Positions 35,465-46,730 of a stretch of 64,000 nt of DNA are shown piece by piece. This DNA comes from Camellia lanceoleosa (taxonomy: Eukaryota; Streptophyta; Magnoliopsida; Ericales; Theaceae). A model generated the notes under the pieces. The model ran no database searches, was not told the DNA's origin, and worked only from the letters and a program-made list of their open reading frames with translations. How positions within the stretch are numbered: position 1 is the stretch's first letter; each line of letters begins with the position of its first letter. The stretch covers positions 194,902,463-194,966,462 of the forward strand of contig CM045758.1 in the NCBI GenBank assembly GCA_025200525.1. The letters run 5' to 3'. The position numbers and the translations under genes were made by a program.

Positions 35465-36307
35465 CACGCACTCATGCGTGCTGTGATTGTGATCTCATAG
35501 TAGGTTACTTATTACAGGCAGAAACATTGTCAAAATACAAGCCAACAATTAATTCTGCGTCAGTGATGAATGATTTGAAGCAAATGGATGTGACAGCGGC
35601 CAAGGCATTGGAATACTTTCACAGCACTCGGCACATCATTTTGTACTATGAAGACCTTATCAAGAATCACACTGTGAGGACTATAACAAATCCCTCCAAT
35701 TTTTTTATAAGTCTCATATATCAGTGATAGTTTTGTTCTCAACCAACTCATCTGAAATTTGAAGCTCTTGAGAGGATGGGTTCAACAATGTTTTAAACAT
35801 CACATGATATTAGCAAATTTTTTAAACGTGAAATTCATAACATGCACTCATTTATCCATACCATATGTTCTTCTTGTGCCCCAACAAGTTCTTGTTGTAA
35901 CTTATATTGTCTGTCATAATATTTCCTGCAAATTTTGTCTTGAAAAATTTGGAGTCGGATTGAACATATATTTCTCGGATGCCTTGAAATAGTTTCCATC
36001 TCACATCAGTAATTTCTTCATACAGCATCTACCATTTGATAAGATATTGATGCTCAGTCTGTGATGAGACGGTTTCACTTCTTGCTTTGATTAGCTATCT
36101 GGTATGCCTTAACTCACTCTCCTCTGCCCATTGTAGCAGAAATTGGTGGACGTTCAAGAGTTTCTAAGGCTCCCAGTGATGAACTTAACAAGCCGGCAAG
36201 TTAAGATACACAAAGGACCCTTGTCAGAACACATTAAAAATTGGGATGAAATCAACAAGACACTCCAAGGGACAACTTACGAGAGCTTCCTTTACACTGA
36301 CTTTTAA
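32234..36307 (+). CDS. Membrane-anchored sulfotransferase-like (NodH-like) P-loop protein, 6 exons, 342 aa
   Basis: Exons are 32234-32263, 33036-33271, 33357-33615, 35246-35425, 35518-35673 and 36140-36307 (stop TAA). All junctions are GT-AG and in phase, total 1029 nt. Residues about 26-45 (RTIVLIFAMVCGVYICSICI) form one transmembrane segment, consistent with a type II anchor in the secretory pathway. The lumenal part has SMQRSGSGWFETLLNSH, the 5'-phosphosulfate-binding loop of PAPS-dependent sulfotransferases, and LIFLFRRNLLRRLLSVLANS, the 3'-phosphate-binding region. These support transfer of sulfate from PAPS; the acceptor is unknown. Plant homologues are usually annotated only as P-loop NTPase or NodH-like proteins (family knowledge). 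The 10-codon first exon was chosen for its good donor and because the next exon continues in phase before the membrane segment. Intron 3 carries a MITE. The last acceptor is ambiguous by one codon (36137 or 36140). Confidence 0.9.
34035..34210. mobile_element. 176-bp MITE in intron 3 of the sulfotransferase-like gene
   Basis: The ends are GGTAGTGTTTGG and CCAAAACACTACC, with TGA at 34032-34034 and 34211-34213 as a possible 3-bp TSD. The interior pairs TGGTCATTCC with GGAATGACCA. PIF/Harbinger-like by size and ends. Confidence 0.7.
35427..35460 (+). repeat. (CT)n run directly after the exon 4 donor
   Basis: The donor GAG|GTCTCTCT runs straight into about 17 CT units in a 92-bp intron. The donor is weak (GTCTCT instead of GTAAGT), yet the frame and homologous region demand splicing here. 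Confidence 0.85.
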
Positions 36308-37416
36308 CTATAGCTCATCACTAACTTGTAAGACGGTGTAAATAATTTCTGCAACTAATTCTTGTCCCAGAAGCTGACATGTACACCGCTCACTTCAAGT
36401 TTTTGGCGATGGCTTCAGAGCAGCGTGATGATTGTATACTTCATTTCTGTCTCAGCTAATAGTTGGTGTAACCGTATATTTTTGCTTTCTGTCTTCTTGT
36501 TGAGCATATAGAAATCTTGTATATTTTTAGTGTCAGCTAATTCGTTTTGGGCAGGGCTAAAACATATGCTCAGTGTAAGTAATATGCTTTGTAGTCAGTT
36601 TCTCTCTAGTTTTGTGGTGTGCAATGCGAAATTTCAGGAACATTAAGGATGAATGGTAGATCTTGGGTTTGAGGTTTTGGGATTACAATGTAATCTTATG
36701 CAACAAGACATGATTGCAATGTTGAGGATAAATGAAAGAAAATATTAGATGAGTTGTTTTATTCTTGGTCAACTGCTGCATTGAATTTCATCTAAATATC
36801 CATCCAAACGAGTGACATTTGTTCAATATGATCTTAAAGCCGACTTTTTCAACATTTTTTTTTTTTCCATTAAGAAAGGGGAGCAAGACATGCACGCTGC
36901 AAATACTTGCAAAAAATGAGCTATCAATGGATGAGTGAGTAGCAGCATGGAACATAATAATGCGAGTATTGTGGACCTTAATAGGATCATCACCCTCCTA
37001 ACAATTAGTTTCTAATTTGTATATACTTCCTAATTTATTTAGGAAAATTGCAATTCTTCCATAATTTCTATACACAATCTTCTATTAAAATGAGACATCT
37101 TGCTGGATTTTTTTTTTTTTTTTTAAATGATAAGCTTACAATTCAGCCACATCGTTCACTATATATATATTTCCATATCATAATTCATTTATTTTAGTTA
37201 GGTGTGGAAGTAAGAAAAAGAGAGGGTTGGAGTTGTTTTTGTCATTTTAAAAGTGCCATTATGAGACTACATAACGAGGATAGCCCTTTTAGTAGGTGAT
37301 TAGGTCCCAACCCCTCAAGTGGGTTGAGTCCTCATCAAATTGCCTTTAACTTAATAAAATAACAATAATAGCGAACCTGTTTTGTGAAATTCTCATAATA
37401 GCAAAAATTGGATTGG
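36308..37416. other. 3' UTR and flank of the sulfotransferase-like gene
   Basis: GC-balanced sequence continues to about 36740, as expected of a 3' UTR, then becomes AT-rich intergenic DNA up to the gypsy element. No further gene seen. Confidence 0.5.
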
Positions 37417-37421
37417 CCAAG

Positions 37422-38232
37422 TGTCACACATCGGTTGTGCGGAAACCTTGTCAATAGATATGCAAGTATGTGTGACGCTAATTAACTCTCTTTACTAGCC
37501 TGCCAAGATATCTCAAAGGGTTTGCAAAGACAAGCAAACATAATATCGATTAGTTGATGAGCCAATAAGTTTGGAGACAAGCCAAAATTTAGCAAACAAC
37601 AAGCTAAAATTAAAGCAAGCAACAATAGAAAGCTTTGCACAATTTAAAGGCAAAATGAACTTTTCATTGATAAAATATATATATATATATTACAATAGTT
37701 GAACAATGCACCAAAAGTGCTACAAAAGTTGTCTTATCATTGGCTAGGTTGGAGTACTTTAAAGACACAAGTGATTTGATTCAACACTTGGATACCCCCT
37801 CCTTAATATAGCTTGTTAAGCCATTTCCTAGTTGACAAGAGGAAAATGAAACATCCACTATGTTTGAGGAGTCATAATGAATTTTTAAAAATTCTACAAA
37901 AAGAGAAAAATTACAATACTTAGACCCAAAATACCTTTAATACTAAGGTATTTACATAAAATTACAATACTTAGACCCAAAATACCTTTAACACTAAGGT
38001 ATTTACATAAAAATTTACAAGGCAAAAAGACTACATTTGACCCTCCAAAAATTGCTGTTGGCTGGTTGTGGGCATGGGTTGCTTCATGGCATGCTGTGGG
38101 TTGTCTTGCACCATACCTTGGGCTTTGGTTTGCACTTGCACCAACAATTTCTTGGACATGTTTTTGGCTCTCCAAAGGGCAAAAATGAGTGTAACATTAA
38201 GGTGTTGACCCTTGGATGGGTGCACCTTGACA
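37422..38232 (-). repeat. 3' LTR of the gypsy element (811 bp)
   Basis: Starts TGTCAAGGTGCACCC. It is longer than the 5' LTR mainly because of an internal tandem duplication of about 50 bp (AAATTACAATACTTAGACCC, twice between 37908 and 38008) and a (TA)n expansion at 37676-37690. Confidence 0.92.
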
Positions 38233-38960
38233 GTCTCCCCCACTTGAACGGTTGACGCCCTCGACGACTTTGCCCAATAAGTATCAATCTCGTCTTGAAA
38301 AGCCGACAAATCCACCTCTCGTTCCCAGCTGATTTCTTCATCTCCAAAGCCTCTCCATTTTACCAAGTATTGCCTTTGTTTCTTCTTGCAAACCATTTTC
38401 ACCCAATCGGCCAAGATAGATTCAACAGACTTTTTCCCTGCTTTGGCTGTGATGGTTTGGCGTTTCAACTCATTTCGGATTGTATCTTCCTTGTCTGGAT
38501 AGCAAGGCTTCAAATAACTCACATGAAAAATCAGGTGCACTTTTAGCCAACATGGAGCATCTATCTTGTAAGCACACTTGCCAATTCTCTTTAGAATGGC
38601 TACCGATCCCTCATGCTTGCACACTAGCCTTTTGTCTCTTCCCCTCATAAACTTGCGTTGCTCAGGGTTGAGTTTGACAAGAACTTGATCCCTAACTCTA
38701 AACTCAAGTGGCCTCCTCTTTTCATTAGCCCAGTTCTTCATTTTACTTGCTACTTTTTCAAGATAGACATGAGTAATGTCATGGTTTCTCTTCCATTCCT
38801 TAGCAAATTGATAAGCCCTGGGAGACTTTCTTTCATAAAGTCCATCCACTATGTGAGGCAACAGTGGCTGCTGCCCATTCACTATCTCAAAAACACTCTT
38901 GCTTGTAAAGCTACTCTTTTGAGAGTTGAAATATAACTGTGCTACATCAAGAAGTTGCAC
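38031..38960 (-). pseudogene. Gypsy integrase C-terminus with chromodomain
   Basis: 309 codons are open. They cover the integrase C-terminal region (RDQVLVKLNPEQ, AYKIDAPCWLKVHLIFHVS) and then a chromodomain (RQYLVKWRGFGDEEISWERE), diagnostic of chromoviruses. The frame runs past the polypurine tract into the 3' LTR, so its last 65 or so codons are not native protein. Confidence 0.88.
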
Positions 38961-39482
38961 TCAATTTCGTTGATTAGCATTGACAAAGTAGTGCAAATAC
39001 TCCTCAAGCATACAGTTAAAGCGTTCAGTTTGCCCATCCGTCTCTGGATGGTAGCTTGATGAAGTATTAAGTTGTGACCCAAGACGCTTGAATAACTCCA
39101 TCCAAAAATTACCAATGAAACGCGAATCTCAGTCACTAACAATACTTTTAGGTACATTCCAATATTTAACAATGTGCTTCAAGAAGAGTCGGGCAATCTC
39201 CTCTGCTGAAACATACTTTGGGACAGCTACAAAGGTGGCATACTTGGAAAACCGGCCCACAATAGTCAAGATGGTCCCGATGTCTCCCACTTTAGGCTGT
39301 CTAGTGATGAAATCAAGTGATACACTTTCCCACAGACGTTTAGGCATGGGCAAAGGTTCAAGCAAACCTACTTTCTTCTTATGTTCAACCTTGTCTTGTT
39401 GGCAAGTGAGACAAGTGCGAACATATTCTTCCACATCATCACGCATTTGGGGCCAATAATATCCTTGCTTCACTACGGCCAA
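38960..39482 (-). pseudogene. Gypsy integrase remnant
   Basis: The zinc-binding part shows YVRTCLTCQQDK. The catalytic core shows the SVSLDFI Asp and continues to WNVPKSIVSD, where an in-frame TGA (39126-39128) breaks the protein. The following frame retains the second half of the core (SYHPETDGQTERF region) with a frameshift near 39000. Confidence 0.88.
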
Positions 39483-40046
39483 TGTTTGCTCCCAACTTGG
39501 ATGTCCTACCTAAGGTGTATCATGGAACTCTCTAAGAAGTGTCTTTCTCAAATCACCAGCCCTGGGTACAAAGATACGGTTGCCTCTTGTCATTAGTAGT
39601 CCATCTTGCACCCAAAATTGGCGAGTTTTGTCCATTTTGACAAGGTTCATAAGGAACTCTGCCATAGCATTCTTGTCTAGATGAGCCTTAATTTTCTCCT
39701 TGATGGTGGTTGAAATGGAAATAAGTGAACATACATGAAGGCACATGGCAAGCTCCGCCTTCCTACTTAGTGCATCAGTAACATGGTTGGTGGCACCAGC
39801 CTTGTATTCTAAGGCAAAATCAAACTCTGCCAACTTCTACCATGCTTGTCATGCACTTAGCTTGGGCTGTGTTAAAAAATGGCTAACCGCCGTGTTGTCA
39901 TCCTTTACAACAAACCGTGAGCCCAAGATGTAGTGCCTCCAAGTCCTCAGACAATGCACTACTGCGAGCAACTCTTTCTCATGAGTCGGATATATCCATT
40001 CGGCATCATTAAGCTTCTTACTCTCATAGGCAATTGGGTGACCATC
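39483..40046 (-). pseudogene. Gypsy RNase H remnant and linker to integrase
   Basis: Minus-strand frames continue the RNase H domain (EKELLAVVHCL, NTAVSHFLTQPKL region) and the typical FALEYKAGATNHVTDALSRK end. At least two in-frame stops are visible (about 39840 and 39511). Confidence 0.8.
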
Positions 40047-40916
40047 CTATAAAAGAACACCACCCAAAGCAAAATCAGATGCATCAATTTGTATCTCAAA
40101 AGCTTTACCTAAGTCAGGTAGAGCAAGAATAGAGTCTCTAGACATAGTGTCTTTCAAGGCTTTAAAGGCTTGTTGACACTTTTCCGCCCAAACATATGGC
40201 TTGTTCTTCTTTAGTAACTCTGTCAATGGAAAAGCTAGTCTTGAGTAGCCTTCAACAAACTTGTGATAATAATTAGCCAACCCAAGGAATGACCGCAACT
40301 CTGAGACATTAGCGGGTGGCTGCCACTCTTGAATAGCCTTAACCTTCTCTTGGTCCATTTTGATGCATCCATGCTCAGCAATGTGCCCTAGGAATTTAAT
40401 CCTCTCTTGGGCAAAAGAACACTTCTCTAGCTTGACATAAAGCTTGTGCTCCCTCAACTTGGACAGTGCTTTCTTGAGATGTTCCACGTGCTCTTCTAAA
40501 GTGGAGCTATGGATCACAATGTCGTCCAAGTATACTACCACGAATTGGTCTAAGTACTCTTGAAAAACTTCATTCATCATGGTGCAAAATGTTGTTGGGG
40601 CATTGGTTAAGCCAAATGGCATGACTAGGAACTCATAGAAACCATAGCGAGTAACCCATGTAGTTTTGGGCTCGTCCCTCTCGGCAATTCTTGCTTGATA
40701 GTACCCCAATCGAAGATCTAACTTTGTAAAATACCTTGCTTTGCTCAATTGATCAAATGAATCTGCAATGAGAGGAAGGGGATACTTGTTCTTGATGGTC
40801 AGCTTATTGAGTACCCGATAATCCACACATAAGCGAAGATTACTGTCATGCTTCTTTTGGAACAAGACAGGTGCACCAAATGACGCATTTGATGGCCTAA
40901 TGAAGCCTGCTTCCAA
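40047..40916 (-). pseudogene. Gypsy reverse transcriptase (with RNase H start)
   Basis: This is the longest well-preserved part of pol, 289 codons. It shows FTKLDLRLGYYQ, VMPFGLTNAPTTF and the catalytic YLDDIVIHS box, then FLGLANYYHKFV and the start of RNase H (IDASDFALGGVLL). Stops at both ends cut it from its neighbours. Confidence 0.93.
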
Positions 40917-41054
40917 TAACTCTGTAAGCTACCTCCTTAATTCATTCAACTTAGGAATAGCCATTCTATATGGTGCACAAGCTGGTGGCTTTGCCCCTAG
41001 CACTAACTCAATAGCATGATCCACACCCCGACGTAGAGACAACTCTTTAGGCAA

Positions 41055-41837
41055 CTATTTAGGCATGACATCTGCAAATTTCCTTAAGACCATCTTGACT
41101 GCGGCTGGGATAGAAGTAGATTCAAGAGCTTCATTCAACTTCAATGCGGCAACCCAAGTTTGCTCACCATGCCTAACACCCCTCTTGAGTTGCATAGCTG
41201 AGACAAACCGGTCACTGTTGTTGGTAGCCATAGCAGGAATAAGATATGGCTTATCTCCCATGACACACATACTATTAGAATAAGGCATGACTATCGTCTT
41301 TGTGCTTCTCAAGAAATCTAACCCAAGGATGGCTTAGAAGTCATCCATGGGTACTGCGGTGAAATCTACTCTTCCTTCCCAAGTATTGACCTTCAAAGGA
41401 ACAGATTTTGCAACCCCATAGATGGGCTGCACTGCTGAATTAAACACCTTAATGCGGCTACCATCATTCTCTAAAGATAGCCCGAGTCTTTCAACTTCGG
41501 TTCCAACAACAAAGTTATGGATGACCCCTGTGTCAATCAAAGCACGGAGGGGCTTCCCATTGAGTTTTACATCCACAAACATCAAAACTTTATTAGATGA
41601 CTTTCTCTTGTTCAACTTGCCTGATGATTCCCCACTATAGATGGGTTTCTTCCATTTGTCTTCATCTTTAGACTCCATAAGTTGTTTAGGATCTGAATGC
41701 TTGCCCACTTTGCCACTCTTGGCATTCTTCTTAGGCCTCTTTGTAAAAGCCTTCTTCTCCATGGCATTCATCATATGAAAGGCTCTCACTCTACAGTCAG
41801 CTGCCTTAGAACCCTTGCCACTTCGCCTAGACTGCAC
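41055..41837 (-). pseudogene. Gypsy aspartic protease remnant
   Basis: The motif ALIDTGVIHNFV carries the DTG active-site triplet typical of retroviral-type aspartic proteases, with the VKLNGKPLRA lead-in. An in-frame stop near 41335 separates it from the following segment. Confidence 0.82.
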
Positions 41838-41899
41838 GTCTTCTTCCTCGCTATCATTGTCACTTGGTTAAGAAACATGGTTAGGCACCGCTGCTAAAG

Positions 41900-42937
41900 C
41901 ATTCAAGGCACGTTTTTGTGGACATCTAGATAGCCGATGTAGCCCATTGCATAAGAAATAAGAGATAAGGCCCTTTGCTTTGCTTGTAGAGAACTGTTAA
42001 GGGGCTTTTGCTTTGTCACCATAGCTCTTCTGTTGCCATTTTCCTCTACTCGAATAGGTTTTGGATGTAGAAGTGTTGGCTCCTCCACTCTTAGGTTTGC
42101 CATGGCCTTGGGACTTTCCACCAACCCTACTTTTGGGCAGGGAACCACTGTCACGTTGCTTAGGTTTGGCGTAGTTCGTAAGGCACTCAGCTACTGCTTG
42201 TACATGGGCTAAATCTTGCACTCTTTGCCTTTGAAGTTCAACTCTAGCCCATGAATTCAACCCCTCAAGAAAGAAGAAGAGCTTATCTTTCTCTGACATG
42301 TCTTTGATGTCTAGCATAAGCCCAGAGAATTGTTTCACATAATCTCTTATATTGCCGGTGTGCTTGAGATCCCACAAAGCACACTGGGCATTATACTCAA
42401 CATTTTCAAGGAAAAATTGGAGCTTAAGTTCATGCTTAAGCTGCTCCCACGTCTCAATTGTGCATAAGTCGCATTGCATCTCATCATGTTTAGTCTGCCA
42501 CCACAAGTTAGCATCACCGAACAATACATTGTGGCCATAGAAATCCTTGTCCCCTCAGCTTCAGCTTTCACAGCTTTGAAATATTGCTCTATATCGAAGA
42601 GAAAGTTGTCTAACTCTTTGGTATTTCGGGCGCCACCATAGGCACGGGGCTCGGGCACACGTACCCTAGGGAATTCCATGCCACCACCGGGTGCATTGCC
42701 AAAGACACGGGTACGAACACCAATCCGGCCACTAAGATCTTCAATCTCTAACTTGAGTTCAGTGACAACATCCTCTCAATCTTGCCCTTAAGTAAAACCA
42801 TGAGTTTGCTCAAGATCATGAACCTGTTGCTCAAGGTTAGCTAATGAACCTGCCACGGCATCCATATAGTCCATACACTGCTCCAAGAGCTCAAACTTCT
42901 CCCTTTACATTGGTTGATAGTTGCCAAGAGCATCCAT
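41900..42937 (-). pseudogene. Gypsy gag remnant
   Basis: The frames contain a retrotransposon gag domain (WEQLKHELKLQF, YVKQFSGLMLDI) followed by a basic linker and a cysteine-containing zinc-knuckle region. The ATG at 42937 is followed after ten codons by a stop, and the frame shifts near 42520. Non-functional. Confidence 0.85.
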
Positions 42938-42988
42938 TTAGAAAGCCAATAATAGAGAAAGCCAAATAGATTGGGCTCTAATACCAAC

Positions 42989-43742
42989 TGTTACACACTG
43001 GCTGTGCGAAAGCCTTGTCAATATATATGCAAGTGTGTGTGGCGCTAGTTAACTCTTTTCACTAGCCCGCCAATAAAACTCAAATGGTTTGCAAAGATAA
43101 CCAAACACAATATTGATTCGTTGATGAGCCAATAAGTTTGGAGACAAGTCACAATTTAGCAAATAACAAGCTAAAATTAAAGCAAGCAACAATAGAAAGC
43201 TTTGCACAATTAAAGGCAAAATGAACTTCTCATTGATCAAAAGAAAACATTACAATAGTTGAACAATGTATCAAAAGTGCTACAAAAGTTGCCTTACCAT
43301 TGACTAGGTTGGGATACTTTAAAAGCACAAATGATTTGATTCAATACTTGGATACCCCCTCCTTAATATAGCTTGTTAAGCTATTTTCTAGTTGGCAAAA
43401 AAAAACATCCACTATATTTGAGGAGTCCTAATGGATTTTTAAAAATTTTACAAAAAGAGAAAAATTACAATACTTAAAGCCAAAACACTTTTAATACTAA
43501 GGTATTTATATAAAAATTTACAAAGCAAAAAGACTACACTTACTCTCCAAAAGTTGGCCTTAAGTTGCTGCTGGCTAGTTGTTGGCATGGGCTGCTTCAT
43601 GGCATGCCGTAGACTGTCTTGCACCATGCCTTGAGCTTGGGTTTGCACTTGCACCAACTTCTTAGGCATGTTTTTGCCTCTCCAAAAGATACAAATGAAT
43701 GTAACATCAAGGTGTTGACCCTTGAATGGACACATCTTGACA
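42989..43742 (-). repeat. 5' LTR of the gypsy element (754 bp)
   Basis: Starts TGTCAAGATGTG and ends CAGTGTGTAACA on the minus strand. It matches the other LTR along its length apart from substitutions and indels. Confidence 0.92.
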
Positions 43743-43747
43743 CCAAG

Positions 43748-46600
43748 GCAGGAACCCAAAGCTGCCTAACTTATAAGAGCCCAATGGGAGCACATGTTGC
43801 CTGGGCTTCATCACCAGACAAGATAAAAAAAGTAAAAACCATTTTCTACTTGGCCCGACATTGGGTCCTCTACTGTGGTCAATATATATAAATATTCCTC
43901 TCATATCATGTAAAAAAAAGTATCAGAAGAAATAATTCCCACCTCATTTTTGTTTTTTTCAGAGTTCCCTACAATTGAATAATTTTGATTTTATTCAATC
44001 TTTCGGATGAAAAATATTATGAAAAAATTCTATTAACTAATATCACTACTCAGAAAACAATCAAAGTGGGAATATAAATCCTAATATCTTTAAATTCTTT
44101 TTTTTTTTAAAAAAAAAAAACACACACACACAACTTTCGGGGCTGATACTTGGTGCAGCCAACTTATATTACAATAAATATTTCTACACTGGAAATTTCT
44201 GAACAAAGGAATGTTAGCATTAAAGCTTCCATTTGGAAACAGTCACGAAAACAAACCACAACATCGAAGCAAACCACCAAATGATTAAAACTCGGGAAGA
44301 AAAAAGAAAAGAAAAAAAAATTAAAGAGTTTCACAAAGTGGTCACCAGCGTTGGAAGTGGTTGTAATGTTGGCAACAATCTCTGCAGCTGAGGCACAAAA
44401 TCTGGTGCAGAAGTGTTCAATGTACAAAAAATTCCTTCAAGTTTCACATAATGTAAGCCAAACCATCTGACATATCTAAACATTTGATGGAGTGAATCAG
44501 CAACAGAAAACAAGATAACAATTATGATAGAAAAGCAAAAACAGCCCTAGTCTTGTTTGATTTGCTCCCAATAAATTCTAACGAGTCAGGTGAGACATGA
44601 CAAAGACAATTTTCTTAAAGAAACTTCACTGGAGCAACAAAAATAGAAAAAGAAAAGAATTTCAGAGTCACAAACTAACATTTGAACTAGTATCACCAAA
44701 AAAGCAAACCTAACATTTATAATAAAAAGGTTTCATATGGTGCCTAAGATTTGAACACTCAACATAGTGCCTAAGTGAAAGTAACATAGGTTTCACAAAT
44801 AGTATTTCAAGATACCATTTTTTATAGTAATAGGATTCACCGACTCTTTACTTTCGTAATTGAGAATCAAAGCAACTTTTCCTTTTGAATACAAGAAAAC
44901 CACTTCCTCAACATAAGAATCCAAGAAGCTATTCCTATTGAATGCAAGGAAACTACTTCCTAAACATGAGATTCAAAGCAACTTTTACTTTCAAATGCAA
45001 GAAAACTACTACCTAAACATCAATTCATGCTACCATGAAAGGTCCTATACCATTGAGGATTTTAATTGCATTGAAAACATGCATGTTAGTTACCATGTTG
45101 AGTCAGCCCAGTTTAGCACCAACTTAAAAGGCAGCTTTTGGCTTTGAATGAAAATAGAGAAAATTCTCAACTACCAGGAGCTCCCTATTTATAAACTTGT
45201 CTATTCCGATATGATCATATGAGCCACATGAATGCTTAATTAGTGAGATTTCAACAATGGCAAGGCTCCACATTTACTAGACCCTCTGTTACCATTGCTT
45301 GAAGTGACGGTAAAAGCTAAAGCCTGCCAAGCATGAAGACATGATTTTAAGCCCAAGGGCAACCATTTTGTTCAAATAATGCCAAATGTTCACTCTTCGA
45401 CGGCTCCTAACACTCTCAATTAACAAAAATGGACCTTAAATAATGTACTTTTTATACATTACTATGTGAACCACATGAAGCATGACTTCAGAAATTTCAA
45501 CAGCAAATGCCTTAGAATTGCTAAGGCAGTCAAAGATCAACTTCTTCTATGTACAGATCATGAGTTCAATCCATCTCTTCTATTCAGGTAAACAGCCAAG
45601 CTTGAGATTCTAGGAGCGAAACTAATAACACTAGACAAATCCAAATTATGGATCACTCACAAATGGGTCGATTAACGAGACAAATTACACTCCATGGGAG
45701 AGCTCCTCAGTGGAATTCCAGGACGCACATGAATGTACTACCCAACTTGAATATACTACAGCAAGTGTGCAACTGTAAAGCCACACCCAAGGACAAAGTA
45801 AGTTTTTAGTGACTAAAAGCTCTAGCAGCTAGTTAAGATTCAAAAGGCAGCAAAAAAATAGAAAGAAATGGAGTTCAAGACAATCGGGATTTCTAGTTGG
45901 AAAGCCAATTCTGTCGGAGCAAAAAGCATAATGTTTATACATATGTGAGGGTTCTCAGTGGAGAACATAAAAAAAGAAGACTAGTTTACAATGCTTTAAG
46001 GAAAAAAGTAGGACTTCGAAAAAGTACCCCGAAAAGTGGCCAGGAAATGAAGTGTGTGGCATAGATTCAAACTTAGTGTGACGTGGGCCACACCGAGAAT
46101 GAATCTACTCCACACATTTACTTTTCTAACAACTTTTCAGGTAACTTTTCTAGAATCCATAGAATTGCTAATTTTTTAACAACTTGCAAGGGGTGGGCTC
46201 TTAGAATAACATTTTTTCTCCTCAAATACCTAATTTGCTCCACACACAACAAGATTCTTCATCAACATACTATATTTATAAAAAGCCTTATACAGCCTGC
46301 CAACCACACACGCTCAAATGCTTGAGCTACCTTCCAAATTGTGGCCATCATGATCTAACTCTGAACAGTTTGGAAGGCTATAATTTCAACTAATACAGCA
46401 TTCCCTGTGCCTGTTTCCCACTGGAACTTTGCTACATAGTTTTGAGAAAGCTAAAAAGGAGGGCAAACAAATTAATGGTTTGCATGGGGCATGCAAAAAA
46501 ACTATTGACAGACTATTCCTAACCCTAAGTTGTGCCCTACATACTATTCTAGAGAGAGAAAGAAAAGTATCTCACCATCCTAACTTTTCTCTCTATTTTC
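43748..46600. other. Intergenic region upstream of the first CEP gene
   Basis: No supported gene. One minus-strand frame of 60 codons (44331-44513) follows a fair splice-acceptor context and has protein-like composition, but I recognise nothing in it. It contains the 53-bp triple repeat listed separately. Confidence 0.5.
44865..45023. repeat. Three tandem 53-bp imperfect repeats
   Basis: Units at 44865, 44918 and 44971 share A-TC-AAG-A-CT-TT-C-TT-GAAT-CAAG-AAAC-AC-TCCT-AACAT. They diverge by roughly a fifth. No function apparent. Confidence 0.75.
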
Positions 46601-46656
46601 TCACAAAGAATCTCCAACTGGTGAGGACCAGAGGCGTCACATGGGTCTCGCAGCTC

Positions 46657-46664
46657 TATAAATA
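46657..46664 (+). promoter_or_regulatory. TATA box of the first CEP gene
   Basis: TATAAATA lies 72 bp upstream of the ATG, followed by a (CT)n leader at 46692-46727. The same arrangement is seen at the second CEP gene. Confidence 0.75.
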
Positions 46665-46689
46665 CCCCAAGAGACAGAGGAGTCAAGCA

Positions 46690-46728
<39 letters not shown>

Positions 46729-46730
<2 letters not shown>

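Larger units (their letters stand above)
37422..43742 (-). mobile_element. Full-length degenerate Ty3/gypsy chromovirus retrotransposon (6321 bp), TSD CCAAG
   Basis: The element is bounded by CCAAG at 37417-37421 and 43743-43747. On the minus strand the 5' LTR (43742-42989) runs TGTCAAG...TGTAACA. One base after it lies the primer-binding site TTGGTATTAGAGCCC (tRNA-iMet type). The polypurine tract GTGGGGGAGAC directly precedes the 3' LTR (38232-37422). The domain order gag, aspartic protease, reverse transcriptase, RNase H, integrase, chromodomain defines a gypsy chromovirus. Stop codons and frameshifts interrupt every part, and the LTRs differ at many sites, so the copy is old and cannot move by itself. 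Confidence 0.95.

Noticed and set aside
46429..46728. Upstream extension of the first CEP frame (start at 46429)
   Set aside because: It would translate the TATA box and (CT)n leader; the ATG at 46729 directly precedes the signal peptide.
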